From IMG/VR virus record IMGVR_UViG_3300048113_000098, positions 1 through 40,139 of that record: a stretch of 40,139 bases of DNA, one strand, 5' to 3'. The position numbers and the translations under genes are program-made. The notes beneath the pieces are model-generated. The model was not told the DNA's origin and ran no database searches. It saw nothing but the letters and a program-made list of their open reading frames with translations. Shown here in pieces: positions 14,066 to 20,922 of the stretch (the stretch's first letter is position 1; each line of letters begins with the position of its first letter). The DNA comes from a virus.

Positions 14066-14230
14066 ACGACTTTTCTGTTGCTAGGTAAGTCGCCAACCCC
14101 CTGTGATTATGCCGCTAGGCGTAATCCAGATGGTGCAAAGTTATTGTTTGCATTTAGTGATTTGACCAATCTCGCAGTCACCCGGTAAACTCCACTTCAC
14201 TACAACACCTGTCGATCCTAGTTCTGCCCC
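14066..14230 (-). ncRNA. ssrA: tmRNA coding piece (permuted two-piece tmRNA)
   Basis: The minus strand begins GGGGCAG (14230-14224), followed by AACTAGGATCGACAGG, which matches the tmRNA 5' end and D-loop (E. coli: GGGGCUG...GGAUUCGACGGG). The tag reading frame starts at GCA (14149-14151) and encodes ANNNFAPSGLRLAA, ending at TAA (14107-14109). The ANN start and LAA end are those of degradation tags. A CGACTT/AAGTCG hairpin (14087-14092 with 14067-14072) follows. GGGGCAG pairs with CTGCTCC of the acceptor piece located upstream, including a G3-U70 wobble, the alanine identity element. The 3' end is approximate. Confidence 0.88.
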
Positions 14231-14232
14231 AT

Positions 14233-14461
14233 CATAAATTATCGTTTTCTTTTTAAATAGTTTTGATATTCTTCGTAACTATCTTCACCCTTTTGCCACT
14301 GTTTATAATCACCTTTGGTCTGGGCATCTATTTGCATTTTTTGAACACTAACACCTTTGGTGCGCTTCATAGGTTTACCTTTTTTGATTTCACCACCGTT
14401 TTTTAAAAAGGTGTCAATCAAATCTTTATAATCACTCATAATATAACTCCGATAATTTATG
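14233..14461. repeat. 12-bp perfect inverted repeat framing the tmRNA loop ORF
   Basis: CATAAATTATCG (minus, 14461-14450) and CGATAATTTATG (minus, 14244-14233) are exact reverse complements. The first arm starts within the CCA of the acceptor piece. The second ends two bases before the GGGG of the coding piece. They extend the tmRNA acceptor stem and close a loop containing the ORF at 14239-14439, whose stop codon lies in the second arm. Confidence 0.85.
14239..14439 (-). CDS. Small basic protein encoded inside the tmRNA intervening loop
   Basis: A 66-residue basic, probably helical protein (MSDYKDLIDTFLKNGGEIKKGKPMKRTKG..., ending NYLKRKR). GGAG lies eight bases before the ATG at 14437-14439, so it has its own ribosome binding site. 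It occupies the whole loop between the acceptor piece (ends 14460) and the coding piece (starts 14230), and its TAA is inside the inverted repeat. Translation and tmRNA processing would therefore compete on one transcript. A longer open frame runs upstream through the acceptor RNA but has no ribosome binding site. No family recognised; the charge would suit RNA binding. Confidence 0.7.
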   Translation of the reverse strand: MSDYKDLIDTFLKNGGEIKKGKPMKRTKGVSVQKMQIDAQTKGDYKQWQKGEDSYEEYQNYLKRKR

Positions 14462-14521
14462 GTGGAGCAGTTGGGTACTGCCCCCAAGTCCAGTATGCGT
14501 TCACGTTGCTTCAACGTTTAC
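14460..14521 (-). ncRNA. ssrA: tmRNA acceptor piece (permuted two-piece tmRNA)
   Basis: On the minus strand a T-arm, TTGGG (14487-14483) - GGCAGTA - CCCAA (14475-14471), is followed by the 3' acceptor strand CTGCTCC (14470-14464), discriminator A and CCA (14462-14460). Stem of five and loop of seven are tRNA-like; the loop is not the usual TTC type. A CGTTG-AAG-CAACG hairpin lies at 14504-14516. The acceptor strand pairs 7/7 (with G-U at position 3-70) with GGGGCAG 230 nt downstream. The 3' half preceding the 5' half is the alphaproteobacterial permuted arrangement. The 5' end is set by the promoter and is approximate. Confidence 0.87.
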
Positions 14522-14528
14522 AGTTTAT

Positions 14529-14557
14529 ATAGTAACATAAGGAGCTAAAAGTGTAAA
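14529..14557 (-). promoter_or_regulatory. Sigma-70-type promoter of the tmRNA gene
   Basis: TTTACA (14552-14557), 17 bp, TACTAT (14529-14534) on the minus strand. The predicted start near 14521-14522 falls just before the acceptor piece, which supports an early tmRNA transcript. Confidence 0.75.
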
Positions 14558-14592
14558 CCCCTTATGAAGTTTTTGTATTAGTGTGGCAATTA

Positions 14593-15216
14593 TCACACAG
14601 GAGCGGCGTACTGCATCATGTCGATATCGAACCCACCCTCTTCAAAGTTAGGCTGTTGTGGTGTACTCATCTTCATCAAATGACTGACACCACCATGTAG
14701 CTGTTCCATCAAGTTACGTGTGTTGAACTCTAGCTCTTCAAGATCACCATTGTTATCAATAGTAAAGTCTGCCATCCATTGCTTTAGGCTCATACTGTTA
14801 TCAGCTTCTTCTGGTAGATGATCTGAGCGATCAACCCAGATACAGAAATCAAATACACCTGTATTCTGCATAGCAAAGAATTCACGTTTGTTACGTAGAC
14901 CACAGTAGATATCATACTCTTCAAACATTTGTCTACCTAGTCGAGCGGCATCTTTATTGTTATATTCACAAATCGCATCATACCATTCAGCACGATGGTT
15001 GTGTCTATCAGCATAGCACTCTTCCATATCTTTATAGTTATACTTTGTCTTCAGCATATCGTAAATGAATTGCTTACAACAGAAGTGGCTACTACTTTCA
15101 AAAGTGTAACCCATCCTATCTCTAAGAAGTTCACAAACGGTATCTTTACCATGACGACCATGTCCAATGATCAATAGTTTTAATTTAGGTAGTTCTGGTA
15201 CTTTTTCTGTTTCCAT
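14593..15216 (-). CDS. Deoxynucleoside monophosphate kinase (T4 gp1-like)
   Basis: A 207-residue P-loop kinase. Residues 18-26 read GHGRHGKDT, a Walker A variant seen in T4 gp1 relatives; FESSSHFCCKQFIYDML and ADRHNHRAEWYDAI are candidate substrate-binding segments. T4 gp1 (241 residues) phosphorylates dTMP, dGMP and hm-dCMP to diphosphates for phage DNA synthesis. It begins two bases from the stop of the hydrolase gene, in the operon ThyX - small gene - hydrolase - kinase. It works well beside ThyX, which supplies dTMP. The specificity here is not read from sequence. Confidence 0.8.
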   Translation of the reverse strand: METEKVPELPKLKLLIIGHGRHGKDTVCELLRDRMGYTFESSSHFCCKQFIYDMLKTKYNYKDMEECYADRHNHRAEWYDAICEYNNKDAARLGRQMFEEYDIYCGLRNKREFFAMQNTGVFDFCIWVDRSDHLPEEADNSMSLKQWMADFTIDNNGDLEELEFNTRNLMEQLHGGVSHLMKMSTPQQPNFEEGGFDIDMMQYAAPV

Positions 15217-15217
15217 G

Positions 15218-15694
15218 TTATTTCGCTTTGTAAAAGATGTGATTGCCGATAGTAGCTGTTTTAATCATGTACTCTGGTGTAGCCCAATATGGTTCTACAT
15301 AGTCAGCGTGGTAGTGATCTGCACCGTTGGTGTTATCTTCAATACGCTCTTTTAGTACATCGATTGCCACATTTGTAGCCATTTGATATGCACCTAAATC
15401 TCTAGGTGAAGGATCTGAAAGCGTCCATGTCCAACTGAATTGTTTTGGGGCATACACCACATCACATACAGTTTCTCCATAGATACCACTATCTAATCTA
15501 TTCATAGTCACAAAGGCAACAGCCCTCTGACCATCAACAGATTGATTACGTGCTTCGTGGTATATATTCATAGCTAAACAGTTCTTAGCTTCTGCATAGT
15601 CTTTAGTTACAATGCTTATACATGCACCAAGCATGATAATTAAAGATAACGTAAGAGTTCCAGATAGAAAGTTCTTCATAGTGATTCGCTTCAT
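15218..15694 (-). CDS. SleB/CwlJ-type cell wall hydrolase, membrane-anchored
   Basis: A 158-residue protein with a signal or anchor segment (LTLSLIIMLGACISIV, possible lipobox LGAC at 22-25) and a SleB-type domain: NCLAMNIYHEARNQSVDGQRAVAFVTMNR with the catalytic Glu (E47), VCDVVYAPKQFSWT and NGADHYHADYVEPYW. SleB-like enzymes are lytic transglycosylases or amidases acting on peptidoglycan. The likely role is lysis or wall remodelling. A consensus promoter lies immediately upstream, so it is made early, unusually for a lysis enzyme. The start is either MKRIT or MKNFL five codons later; neither has a clear ribosome binding site. Confidence 0.85.
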   Translation of the reverse strand: MKRITMKNFLSGTLTLSLIIMLGACISIVTKDYAEAKNCLAMNIYHEARNQSVDGQRAVAFVTMNRLDSGIYGETVCDVVYAPKQFSWTWTLSDPSPRDLGAYQMATNVAIDVLKERIEDNTNGADHYHADYVEPYWATPEYMIKTATIGNHIFYKAK

Positions 15695-15711
15695 GTCATT
15701 TATATTCTCTT

Positions 15712-15740
15712 AATATACATCATTCTGTGTGGGTTGTCAA
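15712..15740 (-). promoter_or_regulatory. Sigma-70-type promoter of the SleB-type hydrolase
   Basis: TTGACA (15735-15740), 17 bp, TATATT (15712-15717) on the minus strand. The start site is predicted near 15705, leaving a leader of only about 11 nt before the first ATG. The -35 lies in the last codons of the preceding small gene. Confidence 0.8.
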
Positions 15741-15955
15741 TGGTAATCTTTTTCTAATTTCTTAATACCTAATGACCAATTCTCTGCGGCATCTTCAACA
15801 TAACCTATAGAGTTATCAGGAAAGTCTTCCCTAAAAAACATCTTATTATTGTTATCGAAATATTTGATATATGCCCTTTCTTCTTTATAGTCGAAATGTA
15901 CTTCACATTTACCCTTGCCACTTTCGGCATGGTAGGTGTTAAGTTTTCTACCCAT
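15737..15955 (-). CDS. Small hypothetical phage protein
   Basis: A 72-residue protein, aromatic and charged (CEVHFDYKEERAYIKYFDNNNKMFFREDFPDNSIGYVEDAAENW). The pattern suggests a small beta-sheet followed by a helix. Its ATG overlaps the ThyX stop by eight bases, so it is translated after ThyX. Not recognised. Confidence 0.6.
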   Translation of the reverse strand: MGRKLNTYHAESGKGKCEVHFDYKEERAYIKYFDNNNKMFFREDFPDNSIGYVEDAAENWSLGIKKLEKDYH

Positions 15956-16610
15956 CAGCTACGAACTCCTTTGTCATTGGAAAGATTGATGCGATCTCTA
16001 CCGCAATGGCACGAGCTAGTTCCATATGTTCTAGCTGAGTTCCATTACCAGACCTCAATTCTATATAGTGTATCCATGACCGCAAAGTAGCGTTTGCAAA
16101 TAGACGAGATACAGTATTTCCTTCGGGTAGGACAGATCTCGCTTGTTCTTTGGCAATACCGTTAGAGACTGCCCAATTGTATGCCAATTTAGCTTCGTGA
16201 ATGATTTGATCCTGTTTCATTCTCCATGCTCTAGCAAGTTCTCTATCGGCATTTGGAATAGAGTTTTGTCTGTTCTTAGGATCTTGAAGACGTGCTTCAC
16301 GAAGAACAAATGCATTTTCCATATCTTGTGGATCAGCATATCGTTGACTAAACTCTTGAAATGACATTGATCGATGCCTTAGAAGTTGACGTGCAATGTC
16401 ACGAGTTGTTTCGATACCAAGTGTACATGAAACCATTTCCAAAGGTGACCAATGCTTATGCTTAACCAAATATCTAATTAGCTTATCGGCAGTCTTTGTA
16501 TTCATTTCATTTGCAGGGTTAGATACCCTAGCACAATAACTGATGATATCTTGTGCATCTTCTAATTCCATAATAGAAGATTGTGGTTTAACTACTGTCC
16601 ATACTTTCAT
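15948..16610 (-). CDS. thyX: Flavin-dependent thymidylate synthase
   Basis: A 220-residue enzyme that methylates dUMP to dTMP using methylene-tetrahydrofolate and FAD/NADPH. The ThyX signature RHRx7S is at 78-88 (RHRSMSFQEFSQRY), and HWSPLEMV at 53-60 is the conserved folate/FAD strand. SVLPEGNTVSRLFANATLRSWIHYIELR at the C-terminus holds the conserved Arg-containing helix. Length is typical. It is coupled to the small gene that follows and lies 3 nt downstream of the gp41 helicase gene. Phage ThyX replaces host thymidylate supply during replication. Confidence 0.95.
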   Translation of the reverse strand: MKVWTVVKPQSSIMELEDAQDIISYCARVSNPANEMNTKTADKLIRYLVKHKHWSPLEMVSCTLGIETTRDIARQLLRHRSMSFQEFSQRYADPQDMENAFVLREARLQDPKNRQNSIPNADRELARAWRMKQDQIIHEAKLAYNWAVSNGIAKEQARSVLPEGNTVSRLFANATLRSWIHYIELRSGNGTQLEHMELARAIAVEIASIFPMTKEFVADG

Positions 16611-16613
16611 GGC

Positions 16614-17984
16614 TTACTCCATTGTAAAGTTGCTATATTTCTCTTGCGCTTTTGATTGATCAAATACAGGAACATCTTCTTTCATAAGACCTGCTGTCGG
16701 ATCACCTTCAGCATCCATTAGACGCATTCTAGCTCTATCTATTCCGATAACAAATCTCTTATTTGAGTTAACATCATTGTATCTGTTCTTTAGTTGCTTT
16801 ACCATAACTTGACCTTGAGCCTCTAGCTCTTCAGTCGAGATCAGTGCAACCATTAAGTCTGCCGTAGCGGGTAATCCAAAAGACTCACTCGTGTCTTCAA
16901 GCCCAATGTCCGAGTTACTAAAACCAGAACGTGTCGTTTGCGTTGCAGTGAAGACCGGGATATGAAATTCCATCGCCAATCCACGTAGCTCTTCAGCAAT
17001 CGCTTTAATGTATGTGTAAGAATTGATAGATCCCCCCATTGCTTTCATACGTGAAGATGCACAGATATTGATATAGTCAACAAAGATAATATCTGGCTTA
17101 AACTTCTTCTTTAGTTTCAATTCGTTTAGTAATGCTCTAAAGTGACCTGAGTGTGCAGATCCTGTAGGGTATTCTTTTACGATTAACTTACCAGTTGTAT
17201 TCTTCTTAAGTCGAGCAATCTTCTCACTGAATGCATCTTTAGACATGGTTTCTAACTGTGCGATAGGAACGTCTAGGATATTAGAGTCTACACGTTCTGC
17301 GACACGTTCTTCTGCCATTTCCATTGATATGTATAAGACATTTTTACCTTGTTCTAGAAACGAACCTGCAAAGTGACACATGGCAAGAGATTTACCAACA
17401 CCAGTACCTGCAAGAATAACGTTCAAAGACTTGTTAGGAATACCACCTTTGGTTATTGTATTTAACATATCAATGTCAAAAGGCATCTTCTCTTCATCAG
17501 CTTGATAGAAGTCATAACGTTTAGAGAAGTCTTCGATATAGTCGTGACCAATGTTAGTATCAAAGCTAACACTTAGAGCATCTGATAAAAGATCAGGTAA
17601 AGCATTCTTAGTCAAAGACTGATGCTTACCATCAATGATACTAATACCTTCCATGATTGCGTTAAACACGGCACGATCTTGACACCACTTCTCAGTCTTA
17701 TCTACTAACCACTCTTGATCAATCTCTTCTGCCGTGAAGATCTCTGGAAGGATCTCAAGAGCCTGATTGTATATGTCATCAGGCATTGCAGTAGCTTCAT
17801 CCAATTCGATCTTGAATGATTCGAGTGTGGGAAGTCTGTTGTACTTACCAACAAACTTACACACTTCTTTAAACAGTCGGCTGTATACACCCTCAAAGTA
17901 TTCGGGCTTAACAAACGGCATAACCTTTCGCATAAAGCTATCATCAACTAGTAAATTGCGTAAGATTACCTGTTCAATATTCAT
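16614..17984 (-). CDS. 41: DnaB-family replicative helicase (T4 gp41-like)
   Basis: A 456-residue RecA-fold hexameric helicase. An N-terminal helical domain (1-150) is followed by the motor: Walker A GTGVGKS at 193-199, VLYISMEMAEERVAERV, Walker B IIFVDYINI about 299-307, and FTATQTTRSG with the sensor Gln. GIDRARMR near the C-terminus fits an arginine finger. T4 gp41 is 475 residues and unwinds DNA ahead of the lagging strand. It is coupled by ATGA to the preceding gene. Its expected partner gp61 primase is not in this window. Confidence 0.92.
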   Translation of the reverse strand: MNIEQVILRNLLVDDSFMRKVMPFVKPEYFEGVYSRLFKEVCKFVGKYNRLPTLESFKIELDEATAMPDDIYNQALEILPEIFTAEEIDQEWLVDKTEKWCQDRAVFNAIMEGISIIDGKHQSLTKNALPDLLSDALSVSFDTNIGHDYIEDFSKRYDFYQADEEKMPFDIDMLNTITKGGIPNKSLNVILAGTGVGKSLAMCHFAGSFLEQGKNVLYISMEMAEERVAERVDSNILDVPIAQLETMSKDAFSEKIARLKKNTTGKLIVKEYPTGSAHSGHFRALLNELKLKKKFKPDIIFVDYINICASSRMKAMGGSINSYTYIKAIAEELRGLAMEFHIPVFTATQTTRSGFSNSDIGLEDTSESFGLPATADLMVALISTEELEAQGQVMVKQLKNRYNDVNSNKRFVIGIDRARMRLMDAEGDPTAGLMKEDVPVFDQSKAQEKYSNFTME

Positions 17985-18301
17985 TTTGATTCCCTTGTCT
18001 CTACTGATTCGTCATTTATAGAATTGATTAATACCGCCGATAATACATCACCTACGTACAATTGTAAAGCAGTATTTTCGGGTTTAAGATCTGGATCTGG
18101 TGAAGAGATGATATCAAAATCAAATGACATCTTAGGATCTTCACCTTCCCCACTCACCTTAAGTTGACCAAAAGCAAACACTGTTTCAGTAAAGTGTCCA
18201 GTCTTGATACGGATAGCCCAAGATTCATCTTCTCCTGGTACCATCTCGTAATCAACGTTCTCTTCTGGAATTTCCTTCTTGAATTCGTCGTTGTATATCA
18301 T
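17981..18301 (-). CDS. Acidic hypothetical protein between uvsX and gp41
   Basis: A 106-residue acidic protein (EFKKEIPEENVDYEMVPGEDESWAIRIKTGHFTETVFAFGQLKVSGEGED...). Strands dominate the middle. It sits exactly between UvsX and gp41, coupled on both sides (TAATG upstream, ATGA downstream). In T4 the same slot holds gene 40, but I see no similarity to gp40. A UvsX- or helicase-accessory role is suggested only by position. Confidence 0.65.
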   Translation of the reverse strand: MIYNDEFKKEIPEENVDYEMVPGEDESWAIRIKTGHFTETVFAFGQLKVSGEGEDPKMSFDFDIISSPDPDLKPENTALQLYVGDVLSAVLINSINDESVETRESK

Positions 18302-19350
18302 TACACTTCCTCAACTAATTCATCGAAGTCGATTTCAGACTTATAGCCAATAGTGAATGTGCGCTTAATAAAGTCTTTGAAATCAGTCTCTGACATAATA
18401 CGTTCCCAGAACTCAGGCTTTAATGTATCTGCCACACGAGATTTGGATGTAAGTACTTCGCCAGTTTCTGGATTAACACCTTCATACCAACCATTACTTG
18501 GTTTCATAGCATAGCCACCTGCAAGAGCAACCTCTAACAATCCACTATACTTTTCGACTCCACCTTCCCACGATACTGAGATAGGGATCTTAGACTTCTC
18601 TTTAACAGAACGAGACTTCTCAATGTTAATAACAAAGTCATAACCTGTAATCTCTGTACCAGTCTTAACTTGTCTACGACCAAGGATCCAGATGTCATTA
18701 GCTGAATAGTAAATACCTGTACCGCCAGACACAACTGCTTTAGAGAACATCTCTTGAGTTTGATATGTGTGGTTAACAGCCAACAATGGGATGTCCTTCA
18801 TAGCCAAGTATGGTGTGCACATACGGAACAAACTCTTAAGTTGTTTGGCACGTGTCATATCACCCACTGACTTTTCAGACACTGCGTCCTCAAGTTCTTT
18901 CTTAGATGCAAGGTTACCAATAGAATCAATAACAATAATGACATTGTCCTTTTTAGTCAAACCTTCTAATTGAGCAATCAAATCAAACTTTAGTTCTTCG
19001 ATGTTAGTGATAGGTGTGTGTAGAACACGTGAGCTATCGACACCAAACTGTTCGAAATATGATTGTGGAGATCCAAATTCAGAGTCATAGAATAAGATGA
19101 CTGCATCTTTGTGTGCATCAAGATATGCCCCTGCCATAAGCAAAGCAAATGATGTCTTAAAGTGCTTAGAAGGTCCTGCTAGTACTGTAAGACCCGGTGA
19201 TAAGCCACCATCAACTGATCCAGATAGTGCCACGTTAACCATAGGAACTGATGTACTGACCATCTGTTTGTTTGTGAAGAAATCAGACTCAGACAAAACT
19301 TCAGTTGTCTTAAGTTTGGTATTCTTCTTGAGTTTATCCATTATACTCAT
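18301..19350 (-). CDS. uvsX: UvsX, RecA-type recombinase
   Basis: A 349-residue protein. Walker A is GPSKHFKTS (59-67), a phage-specific RecA variant; Walker B is NVIIVIDSIGNLAS. PLLAVNHTYQT and GGTGIYYSANDIWILGRRQ match the DNA-binding loops. It forms presynaptic filaments for recombination-dependent replication, loaded by UvsY and assisted by UvsW, both encoded near 36-38 kb. AAGGA lies seven bases before the ATG chosen; MDKLKKN three codons later is possible. T4 UvsX is slightly longer (about 390). Confidence 0.92.
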   Translation of the reverse strand: MSIMDKLKKNTKLKTTEVLSESDFFTNKQMVSTSVPMVNVALSGSVDGGLSPGLTVLAGPSKHFKTSFALLMAGAYLDAHKDAVILFYDSEFGSPQSYFEQFGVDSSRVLHTPITNIEELKFDLIAQLEGLTKKDNVIIVIDSIGNLASKKELEDAVSEKSVGDMTRAKQLKSLFRMCTPYLAMKDIPLLAVNHTYQTQEMFSKAVVSGGTGIYYSANDIWILGRRQVKTGTEITGYDFVINIEKSRSVKEKSKIPISVSWEGGVEKYSGLLEVALAGGYAMKPSNGWYEGVNPETGEVLTSKSRVADTLKPEFWERIMSETDFKDFIKRTFTIGYKSEIDFDELVEEV

Positions 19351-19775
19351 TTAGTTTTCCTTTCATTGCAAACACGTTCTCGTAGATCACTCGTAGAGAA
19401 TCTGTGTGTTCGACTATTATAATATGTTTCGATACCTAACTGACGAGCAAGCTCTTTACCAGTAAAGTCTCTATTCTTATATTCGTCACCAAGTATGCGA
19501 ACATTAATTGGATACATGTTAATTATATCAATTAAATCTGATTCTGTACAGTATATAATGACCTCATCAACGTATTTAATTGCCTCTAACTGAGCCTGTC
19601 TTTCAACAATGCTTTGGATAGGGCTATTCTTCTCAGCACGATCAACACTAGGATCGATCTGCAATGCACAGATTAACCAATCACATTGTGACTTGGCCTC
19701 ACGTAACATCATCACATGACCTGCATGTAGCAAGTCAAAAGTGGATGCCGTTAATCCTACACGTTTACCAACCAT
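19347..19775 (-). CDS. Cytidylyltransferase-like nucleotidyltransferase (TagD/RfaE-N type)
   Basis: A 142-residue protein of the small cytidylyltransferase type. It has GLTASTFDLLHAGHV with HAGH at 17-20, RILGDEYKNRDF, and the C-terminal R-x-S-T-S motif (HRFSTSDLRERV). Such enzymes activate glycerol-3-phosphate or heptose phosphates with CTP or ATP. It overlaps UvsX by four bases (ATGA), so it is made with the replication genes although its chemistry belongs with the sugar cluster upstream. The substrate is unknown. Confidence 0.85.
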   Translation of the reverse strand: MVGKRVGLTASTFDLLHAGHVMMLREAKSQCDWLICALQIDPSVDRAEKNSPIQSIVERQAQLEAIKYVDEVIIYCTESDLIDIINMYPINVRILGDEYKNRDFTGKELARQLGIETYYNSRTHRFSTSDLRERVCNERKTK

Positions 19776-19914
19776 CAGGAAATGCCGCTAGGTAATATTG
19801 GTGCATAAGGCTCTCGCCACCAACAGTGATTCGACGATGTAGTTCTTCCATACTGATGCCGTGGTATTCACAAGCACCTTTCATTAAACGATCTGTGGCT
19901 TTTTCAGTTGACAT
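19765..19914 (-). CDS. Small hypothetical protein
   Basis: A 49-residue protein (MSTEKATDRLMKGACEYHGISMEELHRR...). AAGGA lies seven bases before the ATG at 19912-19914; a longer frame upstream lacks one. It overlaps both neighbours by about 10 nt. HGISMEELHRRI resembles a small helical, perhaps DNA-binding, unit. Unknown. Confidence 0.55.
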   Translation of the reverse strand: MSTEKATDRLMKGACEYHGISMEELHRRITVGGESLMHQYYLAAFPDGW

Positions 19915-20875
19915 TATAATATCCTTTATACCATTCGATAAACTTCTTAACACCTTCCTTCATTGGTGTTGTTGGATTATACCCTAATCTACTCAACTTG
20001 TCAATAGATGACCATGTATCTTTTGCATCTGCTTTATGCATTGGGACAAGTTCACGTTTAGCTTCACGTCCTAGGTTCTCCTCAATAGCATCAACAAAGT
20101 CTGTAAGAGGCACACGTTTGCCATAGCCAATGTTGAATATCTCATTATAGTGCTCTTCATGATTAGGATGTAACCCCTGAGTGTATGTGTGATCCAATGT
20201 AATTCTGATACCTTGTACAATATCATCAATGTAGGTAAAGTCTCTTGACATATCGCCAAAGTTATACAACTCAATAGGATATCCCCTGACGATGTTCTTA
20301 GTAAAATTAAACAATGCCATGTCTGGTCTACCCCAAGGACCGTAAACCGTAAAGAACCTAAGACCTACAGTATTACGAATAGGACTAGACATAAACTGTG
20401 CTTCATTGGCGGCTTTAGTAAACGAATATGGATTTAAAGCACGTGGTAGCTTTTCATATTCATCTTGCGGCATAGGATTACCTGCCATAACTGATGAAGA
20501 TGATGCATAGACAATGTTCTCAACACCGTGCTTTTCACAGACCTCTATTAGGTTTTGAGATCCAGTTAAGTTATTATCGATGTACTGTTGTGGGTTTTTA
20601 AGAGAATGCCTTACGCCTGCATAAGCGGCTAAGTGCATGACAATGTCTGGTTTGTGCTTTCCCACAAAGTGATCAAGACCACGTTTGTCTTTAAGATCTA
20701 CATAAGATACTTCAAAGCTTCTTTCACGTAAGTTCTTAGATCTAGCATTCTTCAATGCAACATCATAATAGTGATTGAAGTTATCTAATCCACAAACTTC
20801 ATAACCATCGTCTAGTAGTGAGTTAGCAAGATGGTATCCAATAAACCCTGCACAACCTGTTATCATAACTTTCAT
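19904..20875 (-). CDS. NAD-dependent sugar-nucleotide epimerase (UDP-glucuronate 4-epimerase-like)
   Basis: A 323-residue extended SDR enzyme. The Rossmann motif GCAGFIG is at 7-13, AAYAGVRHS about 84-91, and the catalytic pair Y150 and K154 is in NPYSFTKAANE. GLRFFTVYGPWGRPDMALFNFTK and YNFGDMSRDFTYIDDIVQGI are typical of UDP-glucuronate 4-epimerases (CapI/WbpP type). The start at MKVMITG is chosen for AGGAG six bases upstream. It has its own consensus promoter. It acts after the UDP-sugar dehydrogenase upstream, so the product may be UDP-galacturonate or a related sugar. Confidence 0.88.
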   Translation of the reverse strand: MKVMITGCAGFIGYHLANSLLDDGYEVCGLDNFNHYYDVALKNARSKNLRERSFEVSYVDLKDKRGLDHFVGKHKPDIVMHLAAYAGVRHSLKNPQQYIDNNLTGSQNLIEVCEKHGVENIVYASSSSVMAGNPMPQDEYEKLPRALNPYSFTKAANEAQFMSSPIRNTVGLRFFTVYGPWGRPDMALFNFTKNIVRGYPIELYNFGDMSRDFTYIDDIVQGIRITLDHTYTQGLHPNHEEHYNEIFNIGYGKRVPLTDFVDAIEENLGREAKRELVPMHKADAKDTWSSIDKLSRLGYNPTTPMKEGVKKFIEWYKGYYNVN

Positions 20876-20893
20876 ATTCGTCTCCTTTGCCAC

Positions 20894-20922
20894 AGTATAG
20901 CATATCTATGAGACTTTGTAAA
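20894..20922 (-). promoter_or_regulatory. Sigma-70-type promoter of the epimerase gene
   Basis: TTTACA (20917-20922), 17 bp, TATACT (20894-20899) on the minus strand. It overlaps the 3' end of the dehydrogenase gene and should drive the epimerase, the nucleotidyltransferase and UvsX. Confidence 0.78.

Noticed and set aside
14239-14514. A 91-codon frame running through the tmRNA acceptor piece into the loop ORF
   Set aside because: The first part encodes the T-arm and CCA end and lacks a ribosome binding site; the ATG at 14439 has one.
14564-14586. GTGTG...CACAC hairpin after the kinase gene
   Set aside because: Only five pairs and no T-tract, so not called a terminator.
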